DNA of 64,000 nt from Nemertoderma westbladi. Its lineage: Eukaryota > Xenacoelomorpha > Nemertodermatida > Nemertodermatidae. Shown here piece after piece: positions 53,011-64,000 of the stretch (position 1 is its first letter; the number at the start of each line of letters is the position of its first letter). The position numbers and the translations under genes are program-made. The notes beneath the pieces were generated by a model. It was not told where the DNA came from, did no database searches, and saw only the letters and a list, made by a program, of their open reading frames with translations. The stretch lies in NCBI GenBank assembly GCA_032718475.1, contig JAUCBJ010006642.1:56388-120387 (forward strand), written 5' to 3'.

Positions 53011-55850
53011 AAAAGACTGGAACTCAGATGACGAAATCTGGCAGCTGATTTACTGTAAACATGGAACATCTCTTTGTTCAGCTCGCTCAGCTCAGCCAAT
53101 CAGAGCGATTTTCATTTTATCTTGTACAGAGGCCTACGGAAAACCGCGCAATGCATTACGGTCTTTGTTTACCTTTCTGAGCGAGAGAACTGCTTGGAAA
53201 TTCTTCTGTACTTCTGTGTTGGAAGTTTCAGACTTTGACCTAAACATCAGAAACATCAGATGGCTTTGATTACAAGAACGTAAAACTATTAACTGAATCA
53301 TACTTCATATCTGAATCACTGAAACGCAACGCGATTCAACTACCGCATCACACCGCAATTCATGCATTGCTGCACATGGAACACTGCATAAGTAACACAT
53401 ACTGACTGTTCACCGCATTATTTGATTCTGTTATTAATTGGTGTTATGTTGGTGTATATTGCTGATATATTTGGAGAATACCGATGAATAATCATAAAAC
53501 CCCCAATCTTCTTGATTACTAAAGGTTGGAGGAACAGGTTTACCGGTAGCAACTGCGACTTACATTATAGTGGTTTTTGTGTGAATTAAATGCTATTTCA
53601 TAATCCCTACATGTGTCAGTTGCGATCCTCCTTATATATGATCAAATTCAGTGACGGTCGGCAGATCAGTGCGCAGTAGTGTGAACTAGTGTGAAGTCGT
53701 GTGAAGTAGTGTGAAGGTTAATAAAGCATCTCCTAAAGAATGCGCTTTTTACGAAACTCAGTAGCCATCCAGTTGTGATTAGTATAAGTCATAACTCTGT
53801 TTTATACTTAAAGCGCCACGTCCTAAAGGAACTGTTAATATTTCCCCGAAAGTAAATATATTGTCAGAGATTATATATTAACGATCAATCGAATAATACA
53901 GTAGGTCTAACTGCAATCACTATCAAAGCATCCGAATCCAGTCTCCCGTAACTGTGGGTGAATGGTCGCGCACAGGCTGGCTTCGGCTGATGTAACTTCA
54001 GTACATTAAATAATAGATATACAAAAAGACAACTAAAATTGGCAGGTTAAACTGCTAAAGGTCTAAAAGCGCGAACATTAATAGTTTTAAACTCTTGATT
54101 GCACGTAGGCAAATAAATTCGAATGTACCGGTCGGACGGTAACCTGTAGGCCTAACTACCTAACCACCGGAACTGGTACTTGCAGGTACCAGTATTAGTT
54201 CGATTGTGATATATTGTATATTGTAGGCTGTTAGGGGATTAGGGATTGATCACCCCTTATTCCTTTGTATGGTTTACTTATTTCTGTCAGTTTTATTTAT
54301 CTGTAAGTGTAATATTGAGCAGAAGGCGTGTAAGCCCGCTCAAATTGTACAAATAATTTGTAGGCTGGATTGTTGTCTGACTGTTGTTAAGTCTGAAGAG
54401 ATTGCAGTGTGTATAGAGTGTATGTCCGATAAAGTACTAGTTAGGAAGGTGGGGGCATCCAGTGTTGTAAGGTAAATCCCCTCCGAAAGAATAAGTCGTA
54501 CTACTCGGTTAGAACGCATACTAACTAACCATTTCGGAGTCTGCATATACTGTAGTTTATTTAGGCTTGCCAGTAGTCTGCCAGCGTTTGGTCTGTATTT
54601 TGTTTGTGTAGTCTGCACGGGTAGCGTAATATTTATTATTCAGAGTCTATGCGAGTATTCGCAACCTACATAACTCCCCAAGTTTATTCCTACAGTAATT
54701 GTGCTTGTTATACATACCGGTATAGTTAAACTAACCCCGGTACTACATCAGGGCTGCTTGGCGTAGGTAAAGACTGGTGATTTTATGCTCTAGTCACTCC
54801 AGCAGATACTGTGGTTCTTTTAGCTGTACAAGTATATTTAACTGCTGGTTATTTGTTGTATAAGTACTTGTACCTAATTTAGGGTTTAGAGTACAGTACT
54901 TTCCGAAGGTAATTAGTGTGTAGGCGGTATATTTGTATTGTAAAGTGGTTAATAGGCACGTTAGCTCTGGTTGGCTGCGGTAATTAACTTCTAGGTAAGG
55001 ACACTCCGGATACATAACGTAGTACTTATAGAGCTGTAGAGCTAAAGACTATAAGTCATCAGACGGTGGTATTTTCTTATCTGGACAACGCAATTTATTT
55101 ACTACTGCTTAATTATTTTTAAATACCGTAGTATCCTGTCCGTTTGTAAGAACCAGAAATTCTAACTCCTTGTTAGGCTGGTTTGTAGATTTCCTGTGAA
55201 ATTGCCCTAAAATTTGTACGTGTAACTTTTGGTGTTTATTTAGAAATTGTAATCCTACGCAGCAATTGTATGTAATTTGTAGTAATAAGTAACTTAGTAA
55301 AGTAGAATTATTTGTTTTAGTGTCCAACAAGTAGCACTCCACTGAGAGCGTTCAGCTTCTGTGTAGTGACTCCTTACCCAGAAATAATAACATTTATTTC
55401 AAATATTGTCAAAAACCCATTATACGGGTATATATATTATAAATCAACTCAAACCGATTTATAAAATAGTAGGCCTGTTATACATCAATTAGGTCTTAAT
55501 ATCAGTTGGACTACTGCTTAATAACAGTAATAAAGTACCGGTAAAGGAAAGTAACCCTAAAAATTCAGAAATTCAGGCATCGTAAAATAATTGACATTAC
55601 CGGTATTTACGATAGGCTTATTATATTTATTTCTATAAATTTAAGCTGAAATTATATACCGGTATTTTGTAACTAATCCTGGTCTATAATAATACTTATA
55701 TATACTATAAGTGTATACCGGTATTTTAATATATTGTATATATATCACGTTACACTGAGTAACGGTATTGGTAATTAATTACTAGGCTTACAGTTGATAC
55801 TGAATTACTAGATTTGCTTTAACTGTCATTATAGTAGTAGGTATTCAACT
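53011..55850. other. no gene recognised upstream of BEL copy C
   Basis: Mixed AT-rich sequence with ACCGGTA and TAGGCCTA words. Near 53632 a TATATATG box precedes an AATAAA at 53723 by ~90 nt, with short GTGTGAA tandem words between. This is an arrangement that could be the R region of an LTR for the downstream BEL element, but no matching 3' copy was found after 60.8 kb. Short frames only. Confidence 0.4.
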
Positions 55851-55902
55851 GTAAATTAAATCATGTCTGACACAACACAATAGTCTCTTAGAAAGTGTTA
55901 GA

Positions 55903-58900
55903 ATGACTGTTAGACAGTGTCTTAAAAACTGTGACCCAGATCAAAGTATAGAACATCCCAGACCAAAGTCCAAGTCCCCTCCTACTGTAAGAAGGGTCAT
56001 CCCTCCAGTAGTAGTATCAGACCCTAGGCTAGTAAAGCACCATAGGTCTATTATAGGCACTGGGGCTCAAGTTAAGCGGGACCAAGAAGCAGCTGTTAAG
56101 CAGCAGCAGCACCCGAAACGGGAACTTATTGCTCAGCGGCCTGATAACTCCAGTAGTTCAGACACTGTAGAGTTGACACCCAAGATCGGAGCAAGGATGA
56201 CAGAAGCGGTTTATCCAGATCCACTTCTAATTCTTCCTAGAGCCGTACTCACTAGAGTATTGATTGCGGTGGAAGAACATCAAATCGATTGGGCGAGAAG
56301 TAAGCGATCGACCAAGGACAGTTATGCGGGATACACGATGGAGGAATTAAGGTCTATTGTCGAGTCGCAATGGAACTTCCCCGGACCCGGACTCCCGTTT
56401 AACTTATCGGAAGCTGCCTGGGAGGACTTATACAGGATGGGAGTAGTAAAGGACACTAGAGATATAGCTGTGTGGAAGAGGTCGGCAGCAGGATATGTAC
56501 AGGGATTCTTCAGCTCTTTGGAGCGATTAGAGGAACACCTGTTTCAACAGCCCCAAGGACCTCAAGAGCAGGGAGAGCTGCTTTATCAAGTTCGAGAACG
56601 AATCTTACAGATCAGACTAATCCTTTCCGCCTTTGAGGAAACCTCGAAGAGAAGCCAAGACACGTCGTTGCAAGTTGCCGTAAAGACTTGGTTCCAACGG
56701 GTGAGTCTTAAAGTCCAAGGAACGACACAATGGAAAATTCAGCTAACTGAGCGCGCGACCCACGGAGAATCAACAGACTCTACCTTTTCTCAGGTGGAAA
56801 GCGACGTTACATCAGATAAACCTCAGAAGATGGACGCTATTGACATCTATCTGTCGGACTATCAACGATTTATAGGAGACAAAGAGCTAAGGAGACGGCT
56901 AGCTGGACTTCGCCCTAATAGTAAGGAAGCCAAATTTGTGTTAGACTCGTTAGATGCGGAAATGTTAGCCGCTGAGCAGGCTAAATTTGATGAACGCATC
57001 CTCATCCTTATGGAACAGAAAGAACAACTAAAGAAAAAACAGATAGAAGACAGAAAGACAGCGGCAGCGGCAGAGACAGCGGCAGAATTTGAAAGAAAAG
57101 CGACAGCGACAGCGGCAGAATTTTAAAGAAAGGCGGCAGAAGCTGAAAGAAAAGCGGCAGAGGCAGTGGTAGAAGCAGAACGGAGGGCATCTGAAGAGAC
57201 AGCCCAACTAGAGTTGGAAAATCTTCAAGTGAAGCCAGATTACTTAAATAAACAGAGAACAGCTACTCAGATGCAGCTGCTAAGTCGATCTACACCCAAG
57301 AGACAGGGATTTACATCCTCTGATGAAGGCGATACAACAGATCCTGAAGGTAGAGGAAATAAATCTCGTTCCAGCGGACGTAGAAGAGCGTTGCACCGGC
57401 AGAAATTGCCTAATTTGCCTCCAGCTGTGAGAAGGCAACTAGCTAGTGTAGATTTAAGTAATCCTGAGCCTACAGACCAAATTATTAGTGTAGAAAGACT
57501 CCCTACTATAGTAGATGAGCTTGAAATAATTAGGCCTGTTCTCGAAGCCACCCCCTCTGTGATAGAGACCCCTGTACTTCCAGAACCTAACTCTAAATTC
57601 CCTTTGCACAGTACTAAACTACCTGTGCCCAGTAGAATAGGCCCTGAATCCGCCCCAGTCCTGGACGCCGAGCAAGACATCAACGATTTGTTGCCCGTCG
57701 TCCCTCGTCTACCCGCTACTATGTTGGCGGCTCCCGCTTCGGCGGTAGAGTGGGTGGATGAGGGACGGCGGGAGATGGGTCTCTTGCGCGGGCAGCTGAG
57801 GGAACATCATATGCGTTCCTCCCAGCAGGTCCGAGAGATGGAATGGACTGTTCAACAGTTAAAGGGAACAGTAAGAGAAGGTAGGTTAGAGTTACAAGAA
57901 GTGCAGCAGAGTATCGCGTTAGAACGCGATAAATTAGTAAATATACAAAGGGGTATACCACCACCCCCTGTAACAATATGTCAACCTGTTAGGTCTGAAG
58001 TATTTCATGCGCAAGGTGTGGAACCTACACGCATCTATACTGCTAGTTAAGTAGAAACTCCTATAGTAAACCCTATTAAGGGTAATTATAAACCTGTTGA
58101 TAATGATATTCCATATAGACCTGATCATAATCCGAGAAATTTATATACCGATAACTCGATATTAAATAATACGATGGCCCAAGAAAGTTTTACGTGTCAA
58201 ATGGCTAGAACCGAAGCCCATCAAGCGGTAAAGGTGGGAGAGATCGTCAAGTTCAACAGAGATGAGATGAAATGGTTACCTTTTAATGAATATTATAAAG
58301 ATAACATACAGAACTCTGTGCTATCTAACGGAGAGAAACTTAGATTCCTCATCGAGTGCTTGGAAGGATCTCCCAAGTTAATGGCGTTAAAGTTTATTGG
58401 ACATCCAGATGGATTAAGACAAGTTTGGGATACACTAAACATCAGGTATTGTAATAGGACTAACATAGCTAGGTATTTGTATGCGAAATTGGTAGCGCCC
58501 CGAAAGTTTCTTAGCAGCGGGATTATAGAATTTTCCGATGAGATCCAGGAGATCTGTAGACAATTAGATTGGCTAGGTAAGTCCCATGAATATCAGAGTT
58601 CTATGGTTATTGGAGCTGTAGCATCTACCTTGCCAAAGGGTGGAGTGGGTACTCGTTGGGACAAAAGAGTTCTATATATGATGGAACAACAACAAAGAGA
58701 CCCTACCATGGCTGATCTCATGTCATTCTTAAATGGAGAGGTAAAATTACAGCTCCTAAAGCAGTCCCGAGAGAAGACACCAGAAAATAAGGTAAGTGAA
58801 AAACCCATTTCTAGGAGAAAGGTAACACCAGTGTGTTATACAGACGACGGCAAAAGCCAGACCTCTCAAGAGGAGAACAGCGGGAAAGACACCGACAGAT

Positions 58901-59289
58901 CTTACTATGTCAACAAAACTCGGAAAGACATAAGTAAATTTAAGTCTCGAACCAGTGACAGGAGAGAACAGGTAACAAAAACTTATCCTACGTCTCCTAA
59001 GATAATTCATGGAAGAAAGCCCGAGGAAAGAACAAGTGTGCACCACACAGCACAGGTTAAGGTAAGTAACATCAAGCCCAAATGTGTATTGTGCGACGGG
59101 CCACATCGCTTGAGTGGGTGTGATGAATTCCTGAAGAAATCCCTTAAGGATAGACGTGATGTCATGTGGGATAAGCGGTTGTGTTATAATTGTCTCAGAC
59201 GAGGACACCAACGGCGGACCTGTTACTCAGATGCTAGGTGTGCTAAGTGCGGCGCGAAACATCATATCTTGCTGCACACAGAATTTTAA
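55903..59289 (+). pseudogene. BEL/Pao copy C, gag (one frame, in-frame stops)
   Basis: A single frame opens at ATG 55903. The N-terminal ~400 residues have no named domain (MTVRQCLKNCDPDQ onward, EEHQIDWARSKRS, YLSDYQRFIGDKELRRR). Then come an Ala/Glu/Arg coiled coil (about 57000-57230), TSSDEGDTTDPEGRG (57310) and a Pro-rich linker. The capsid-like domain follows (MARTEAHQAVKVGEIVKF at 58200, DEIQEICRQLDWLGKSHEY, TLPKGGVGTRWDK). Three zinc-binding motifs end it: CVLCDGPHRLSGC, CYNCLRRGHQRRTC and CAKCGAKHHILLH. Stops are TAA at 57124, 58048 and 59287, all in the same frame with no shift. It is more complete than copies A and B and encodes the structural protein of the element. Confidence 0.8.
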
Positions 59290-60825
59290 AGAACCCGCAC
59301 GAGTCAGGTAAGTGAGCCCGAACTACATGTCCAATTCAGTGATGTGAACGACACTGACCACAGCTCTGAGATGGAAGGATTCTACACCAACGAATTCTCC
59401 GATGAAAACAAATCCTGTTATATGACAAACACCGCGGTGTATCGAGCGCTTACGTATGAGACTGAAACCGATAACGAAGCGCACCCGGCTATTCCTGACC
59501 GACAACCATCTTGGAAAGCGCCAACTTCCAACGTCGGAATCCGGGAATTCCCCATAGTTCAGCTGAGAGTCCATGGATCAGGTAAGAGTTTTATAGTCAA
59601 TGCCCTCCTGGACTCCGGCAGCACAGGAACATTCATCGACAAAGAACTGGCCGAAGACATCTTTGCTGGACAACCCAAGTTCCGAACTAAGTTGAACCTT
59701 TCAGGAATTATGCAGGTTTGGAAATCCACAGTAGCTACAGACTACTATGTAGGAGCGTTGTCCACTCCCCAGGACGAACTAGGAGAACACAGCATAAGGT
59801 CAGTAAAAATGGTGGCGATAAAGAACTTTGCTACCAGCCAAGTGGAACCTTACAACTGGGATGAAGACGATTTTACCCAGCAGCATGATATCCCTAGATT
59901 CAACACCGACTACCCAGGAGTACAGATACTCATCGGCCAAAATGCGCATGAGGCGCTAGTGACATTAGAAAAACGGCCTGCTCGACCGCAACCATTACAA
60001 ACATATGCGGGAAGAACGAGAGTAGGTTGGTACTTCACTGGACCTTCCCGTAGAACACTCATGGAAAGATTACCTAACGACCAAGTACATCAGGTGAGTG
60101 AATGGGAAGAAGAAATCAGTGAGGGAGAGAACACAACTGAGGGAACACCATACTCCTCAGATAATGACGATATTAACTCTAATGTAGATCAATGGAGACA
60201 TTGCCCTGGGACGATTAATCCAGCCGACATCGCTTCCAGAGGAGCAACTCCTCAAGAACTGACAGATACTCCAGACTGGTTAGGTGGACCCGACTTCCTA
60301 AGTAAAGAAGAGGATGAATGGCCTCCTCATCTCACCACGGCTGAGATTAGACAAGCCAAGGGAGCGGAGAAAGTCAAACCTAAAACCCGGACGAGTAAAT
60401 CAAAGTTATTTAAACCCGTGATTGATCTGTCTGTACTACACATTTCAGGGGACGACGCTGTGGATCTAAACTCCCCCGCCACAAATAAATCTGTCGTGGA
60501 AATTAGAGAAAGGGACTGGAAATCTGGAACACCATACGTCTCGCAGGGACTCTCACCTCTCCTGCAGAGAGCGATAAATCACTATAGCTCCTGGAATCGG
60601 CTTTGTAAGGCCGTCGTGTATTTGAAGCGATGTTTCCATCGTCACTATTCCAGGACGAAGAGGAAACCTGGAATTGTATTCGAAACACAACAACTCAATC
60701 GCCCAGTTGGTCGTTTATGTTTACTGGAAAGAGACAGAGAACTATCCGGAAACTATGGAAGGCAAGATACTCTTCCCACGACCACCTCCCTCATCCAACA
60801 AACATCTAGGGACTCCCCAACGTAA
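59290..60825 (+). pseudogene. BEL/Pao copy C, protease plus fused pol remnants (no RT, no IN core)
   Basis: In the same frame as gag. The protease region begins REFPIVQLRVHGSGKSF, with active site LLDSGSTGTFIDKELAE (59613 onward), FRTKLNLSGIMQVWKST, NTDYPGVQILIGQNAHEAL and RTRVGWYFTGP. At about 60190 the frame passes directly to WRHCPGTINPADIASRGATP and DWLGGPDFLSKEEDEWPPHL. In BEL/Pao those lie after RNase H, so RT and RNase H are absent. It then reads LQRAINHYSSWNRLCKAVVY (start of the integrase zinc region). Near 60670 it jumps to RPVGRLCLLERDRELSG, normally near the pol C-terminus, so the integrase core is absent. Both deletions keep the frame. It ends at TAA 60825. Confidence 0.8.
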
Positions 60826-60839
60826 CAGCGTCTGGAGTG

Positions 60840-61340
60840 GGTGTGTGACTATATTATTTTATATTTGTTTTTATTATTTTATATTTATGTATGTATTATT
60901 ATGTAATTTTATTATAATCGTTTTCTTTAATTTTATTTAGTAGAATGTTATTTTAGCGATTATTTAGTAGATTAGTGCAATATATATTCGTGTTTATTAC
61001 TTAATTACTTATATTATATATTTAGTGCAACGGCGAGAAATAATTCTTTTTCTCTTTCCTTACTGTCCGTATCATATTATAAATACGTGACTACAGTAAG
61101 ATGAAATGTCCGTACTTATTAAAGTACAATAAAGCTCCTACTATACTCAAGTATTATTGGTAAGTAGAGTATTAGGAATGCAAAGTTCAGATCCTTGTGT
61201 CTCGGCTAAACCAAGCTTTGGGTAGACCTTGGAAACGACTTGCCTCTTCTCACTGACATTGCTTCTTGCAATATTGCTCTCATACCGTATATTAAATAAT
61301 ACATATAGTAGTGTGATGTCCCTTTAACAGTAGCGTACAA
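60840..61340 (+). repeat. possible 3' LTR region of BEL copy C
   Basis: Starting near TGTGTGACTATATTATT just after the pol remnant, this region has a TATAAATA box at 61079 and an AATAAA at 61130, as an LTR promoter and polyadenylation site would. No 5' counterpart was found before 55.9 kb, so the boundary and identity are tentative. Confidence 0.3.
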
Positions 61341-61374
61341 CGCAAAATAAATCTGTTAAACCCTTTGACCATCT

Positions 61375-61775
61375 GTAATTCTAGTCGATTAAGATATCGC
61401 GGCACCCACCGATATACTTGAAAGACAAAATTCTAGAATCAGTGGTTAACGTCCCCCGACATGTTCTGGAATAAATCGGTGCCCATCTTAAATATTAAAT
61501 AGTTAATGTTTATAAAAATCTATTAAAACAAATGTTATAATAGAGTAAATGCATACAAATAAACTCTAAGGAGTTTGTAAACCAAGAAAATCTATAAATC
61601 AAAATCTGTTAAAATTTAGGTCCTTTAAAATTCTAGTCGATTAAGATATCGTAGCACTTACCGATACTCTTAAAAGGACAAATTTCCTAGAATCAAGGAT
61701 CCCAGTTCCCAGACATGTTCTGGCATAAAATTGTGTCTATTTTAATATTAAATAATAAAATTTACGGGAATAAAT
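61375..61775. repeat. 252-bp direct repeat, 2 diverged units
   Basis: The block CTAGTCGATTAAGATATCG with CCTAGAATCA and ACATGTTCTGG starts at 61381 and again at 61633. The two units are clearly diverged. They are AT-rich and non-coding. Confidence 0.75.
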
Positions 61776-62548
61776 TTAAATTCATATCTTCTCATGAATT
61801 TGATAAATTGTCATTTTATACAATTTATAACATTCCCAAAATTCCATTAATTAATAGATCATGGGAGCGGAGATTCACCCTATTAAGTATATTAGCGTGA
61901 GAGAATCTCCAATATATAGTCAATAGCCGATAAAATTCATAAAATCATGTATAAAGGGGAATATTGACAATTAAAGAATTACTATTAAATAGCATCCCAG
62001 ATCTGTATGCATGAGAATTACCCTAATTCTACTGCTAGCTTTCCATAATGTCACCATAGCAACAACCACGCTAGAATTAGAATCGAGTTAAAAGAACAAT
62101 AGAAAGCTTGCCCCATTGAATAGCATACGGAATAAATAGCACACTGCTAGTATCCAGGGATACATAATAATAACGTGGCATTCTGGAAGGCACTTGACTA
62201 ACGGACAAATGGCCCGAATGTATACAATTTGTGACAGTTGTGTGGAATTAGTGCGTTTATAGGTGAATGTTACTACTAAAGTGTGTTTACAGTAGCGAGT
62301 CGCAGTTGTGAAAGTTGACCTACCTCTGTAGCAAGAACCTGAAGTAATTCTGAGCCCTTGGGATGAACAGTGGTGTGACTCGCGCTGGTTATTGTTGTCG
62401 TTGTGTAGCTACTACGTTGGCGATAGGCACAGCGGCGACAGTACATCAGGAGGAGCTTGCGCTGTCTGGGGGCATTGAGGGGGAGGCAGCAACGACCGCT
62501 AGCCTAAATTATAAGTAATTATAATATTGATAAACTCATATAGCAGCT
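61776..62548. other. no gene recognised; possible promoter/leader
   Basis: This contains GTCACCATAGCAAC (62050-62063), which fits the RFX X-box consensus. An ATAAATAG box lies near 62133. A GC-richer leader (62280-62510) includes ACGTTGGCGATAGGCAC, resembling a retroelement primer-binding region. If so, the frame at 62549 would be a gag. All of this is suggestive only. Confidence 0.3.
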
Positions 62549-63220
62549 ATGACTGAGTTGGTAGAAGATGATCTTGGTATCAGGGAGCGATATACCCTAC
62601 CATTGCAAGTGTTTGTTGATAGTTTAATACGCAGCGACGCTAGTCCACCCACTACGGAGGACGATGGCCGTTATATCGAACCGCCAATGTCAAAGGAACA
62701 GCTCACGCGTGAATTGGACTATAGAAAATTCACCACTCGCTATACGCATCGTAATGGTACGTATATAGACTTCTTTACTACTGGCCATCCTATCGATTTA
62801 CACGATATGGACGATGTAGACACCAAAAGGGAAATGATCCTATTTAAATATCATACCCAGCGGAGTCGGAACGATAAACTGAGAATCGAACACAAAAATT
62901 CTATTCGAAACCAACTCGAAAGAGAAGACGTTAAAGAACCGGATAAACGCAGTGACTTCAACGTATATTTGGAATTCTTGAGAGAGACATTGTAAAACTG
63001 GAGAAAGATCACCAGCATTTCCCCTACAAGGCGTGCGTCTTTGGTATTATTACGATGAATGCCCTAGACCCAACCAACACACGGAAAGACATAAACAACC
63101 GCGGAGACGTTGCGCTAAACACAGTTTTACTCGCTATATTTACGGGAGTTTCGAGCGAAACTTGTTCTACGTATCACCTACCCTCGCTCGACTCAAATGA
63201 TCCTTAAATAAACCTCTGAT
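62549..63220 (+). pseudogene. unidentified protein, first part (frameshifted)
   Basis: ATG 62549 opens 148 codons (MTELVEDDLGIRERYTLPLQ, TTRYTHRNGTYIDFFTTGHP, LHDMDDVDTKREMILFKYHT) ending at 62995. Right after, in another frame, coding-like sequence continues from about 63001 (EKDHQHFPYKACVFGIITMN, NRGDVALNTVLLAIFTGVSS) to a stop near 63205. Loss of one base near 62995 explains the break. Composition is GC-richer and more coding-like than the flanks. No domain is recognised. It may be a gag-like protein of an unknown retroelement, an endogenous viral remnant or a decayed host gene. Confidence 0.4.
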
Positions 63221-63644
63221 TGGAGTTCCGGAATACTCGGTCAGACCTCCTCATTCCCTGGTGAGACCTCAGACTCTTGATCCTAATAGTATAACGGATC
63301 CTCCTGAACTGTACTCACTGTTCAAAGATCTAGTGTTACCCGAACAATTAGTCGGTGGCACTCCGGTTGTGGGCTCACTAGATATTCACCCATCCTACCT
63401 AGCTGGATTGGGACGCGGACATTTAATATCGCCGTTCAACCCGTATAATCGTCCCGGTTTAACCCCGATACAACCTGTCACCGAGGTGGAGGAGAGAGTT
63501 GTACGCAACGCGTTAGACACTATTCGACAAAAGATCGGAAAAGGAACCTACGATTGTTTAGAGAAAAGTAAATTGCAGCAGCAAGTCCAAGTGGTAAACG
63601 AATTAGCTTTATCTCAGTTCGATCGCGAAATCCAGAATCTCTAA
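63208..63644 (+). pseudogene. unidentified protein, second part
   Basis: The frame from about 63208 (KPLIGVPEYSVRPPHSLVRP, first ATG-like start at GTG 63261) contains TDPPELYSLFKDLVLPEQLV, HPSYLAGLGRGHLISPFNPY and LDTIRQKIGKGTYDCLEKSK. It ends at TAA 63644 with REIQNL. It follows the previous part after a stop and frame change, with the same base composition, so both are likely pieces of one reading frame. No family is recognised. Confidence 0.4.
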
Positions 63645-63685
63645 GAAGATATCGAACTTGGACGACCCTACTCTCTGAATGAGTT

Positions 63686-63913
63686 TTGGACGAATGCTTC
63701 CAACGACAAGCGGAGGAAAATCAGCTCGAAGAGAAGCATATCGATTTCGACAGAGCCCGAGAACGCGAGTCGGAAAGAACCATCAAACCGAGGAAATTTC
63801 TCACTACACACGGTCCACCTACCGCTCTCGTGCAGACGAATCGTCAGGGACCAGTAAGAGCTGCTGTCTTGAAACGCGCTCTGAAGGTTGTTCGACCTCG
63901 TTCCTTCCACTGA
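63686..63913 (+). pseudogene. unidentified protein, third part (to near the window edge)
   Basis: The 75-codon frame starts MDECFQRQAEENQLEEKHID and continues DRARERESERTIKPRKFLTT to RALKVVRPRSFH. It is rich in charged residues. Coding-like sequence in other frames continues to 64000 (EVDTDQPSTSTGGYTD-like). It probably belongs to the same broken gene as the two preceding parts. The window ends before any diagnostic domain. Confidence 0.3.
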
Positions 63914-64000
63914 GGTTGATACCGATCAACCGAGTACCTCGACCGGCGGATACACCGACCGTAATCCTAAACCTTCCGATGCAATTGTATTGCACCCTTC

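Noticed and set aside
52946-53269. 107-codon frame
   Set aside because: Begins inside a 50-bp tandem repeat and has no recognisable domain.
53630-55850. 5' LTR of BEL copy C
   Set aside because: TATA and AATAAA-like signals exist near 53632 and 53723, but no matching sequence was found downstream of 60.8 kb.
1-64000. A single-copy host gene
   Set aside because: All convincing protein similarity is to transposable elements; the only unexplained coding-like block is at 62.5-64 kb and could not be identified.

Overview
The window looks like nuclear DNA of an animal, most likely a marine invertebrate. It is AT-rich. It carries long poly(G)/poly(C) tracts, recurrent ACCGGT and AGGCCT palindromes, many minisatellites, and decayed metazoan-type transposable elements: RTE/CR1-like LINEs, a Penelope-like fragment, BEL/Pao and Gypsy LTR elements, piggyBac and small inverted-repeat elements. 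There is no operon structure or ribosome-binding-site pattern. I could not recognise any single-copy host gene, rRNA or functional tRNA. The species cannot be named from this sequence.

Layout. 0-9 kb: pieces of two LINE families, a Penelope-like GIY-YIG fragment between inverted repeats, small hairpins and a tRNA-derived SINE. 9-21.4 kb: a 53-bp minisatellite holding a LINE insertion, then BEL/Pao gag-protease copies A and B. Copy A is split by a 7-kb insertion made largely of an unidentified ~2.5-kb non-coding repeat with a hairpin end, a tRNA-Val-like module and a poly(G) tract. 21.5-23.2 kb: a 44-bp minisatellite of about 38 units. 23-32 kb: ~164-bp repeats, a foldback, and several copies of LINE family A, one nested inside another. 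32-38 kb: mostly unassigned AT-rich DNA, a minisatellite and a 2.5-kb candidate inverted-repeat transposon. 38.4-45.1 kb: a broken Gypsy element of CsRn1-like type, interrupted by one copy of a duplicated segment and a G-rich inverted-repeat element. 45.0-52.9 kb: the second copy of that segment, filled by a 6.8-kb piggyBac. Its transposase reading frame is interrupted, exactly at a TTAA, by a second piggyBac-like element. 55.9-60.8 kb: BEL/Pao copy C, a long frame with gag and protease but without RT and integrase core. 62.5-64 kb: unidentified protein-coding-like sequence running to the window edge.

How it fits together. The window is a nested archive of transposition. Four LINE-A insertions keep 10-14 bp target duplications. 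The piggyBac has a matching empty TTAA site in the sister copy of the duplicated segment 4.5 kb upstream. That sister copy carries its own private 460-bp retroposon. These pairs give relative ages without dating. Most coding sequence is broken. The best-preserved proteins are the piggyBac transposase (two exons after removal of one nested insertion) and the BEL-C gag-protease frame (three in-frame TAA codons, no frameshift seen). Everything is inferred by reading the sequence; no database search was run.
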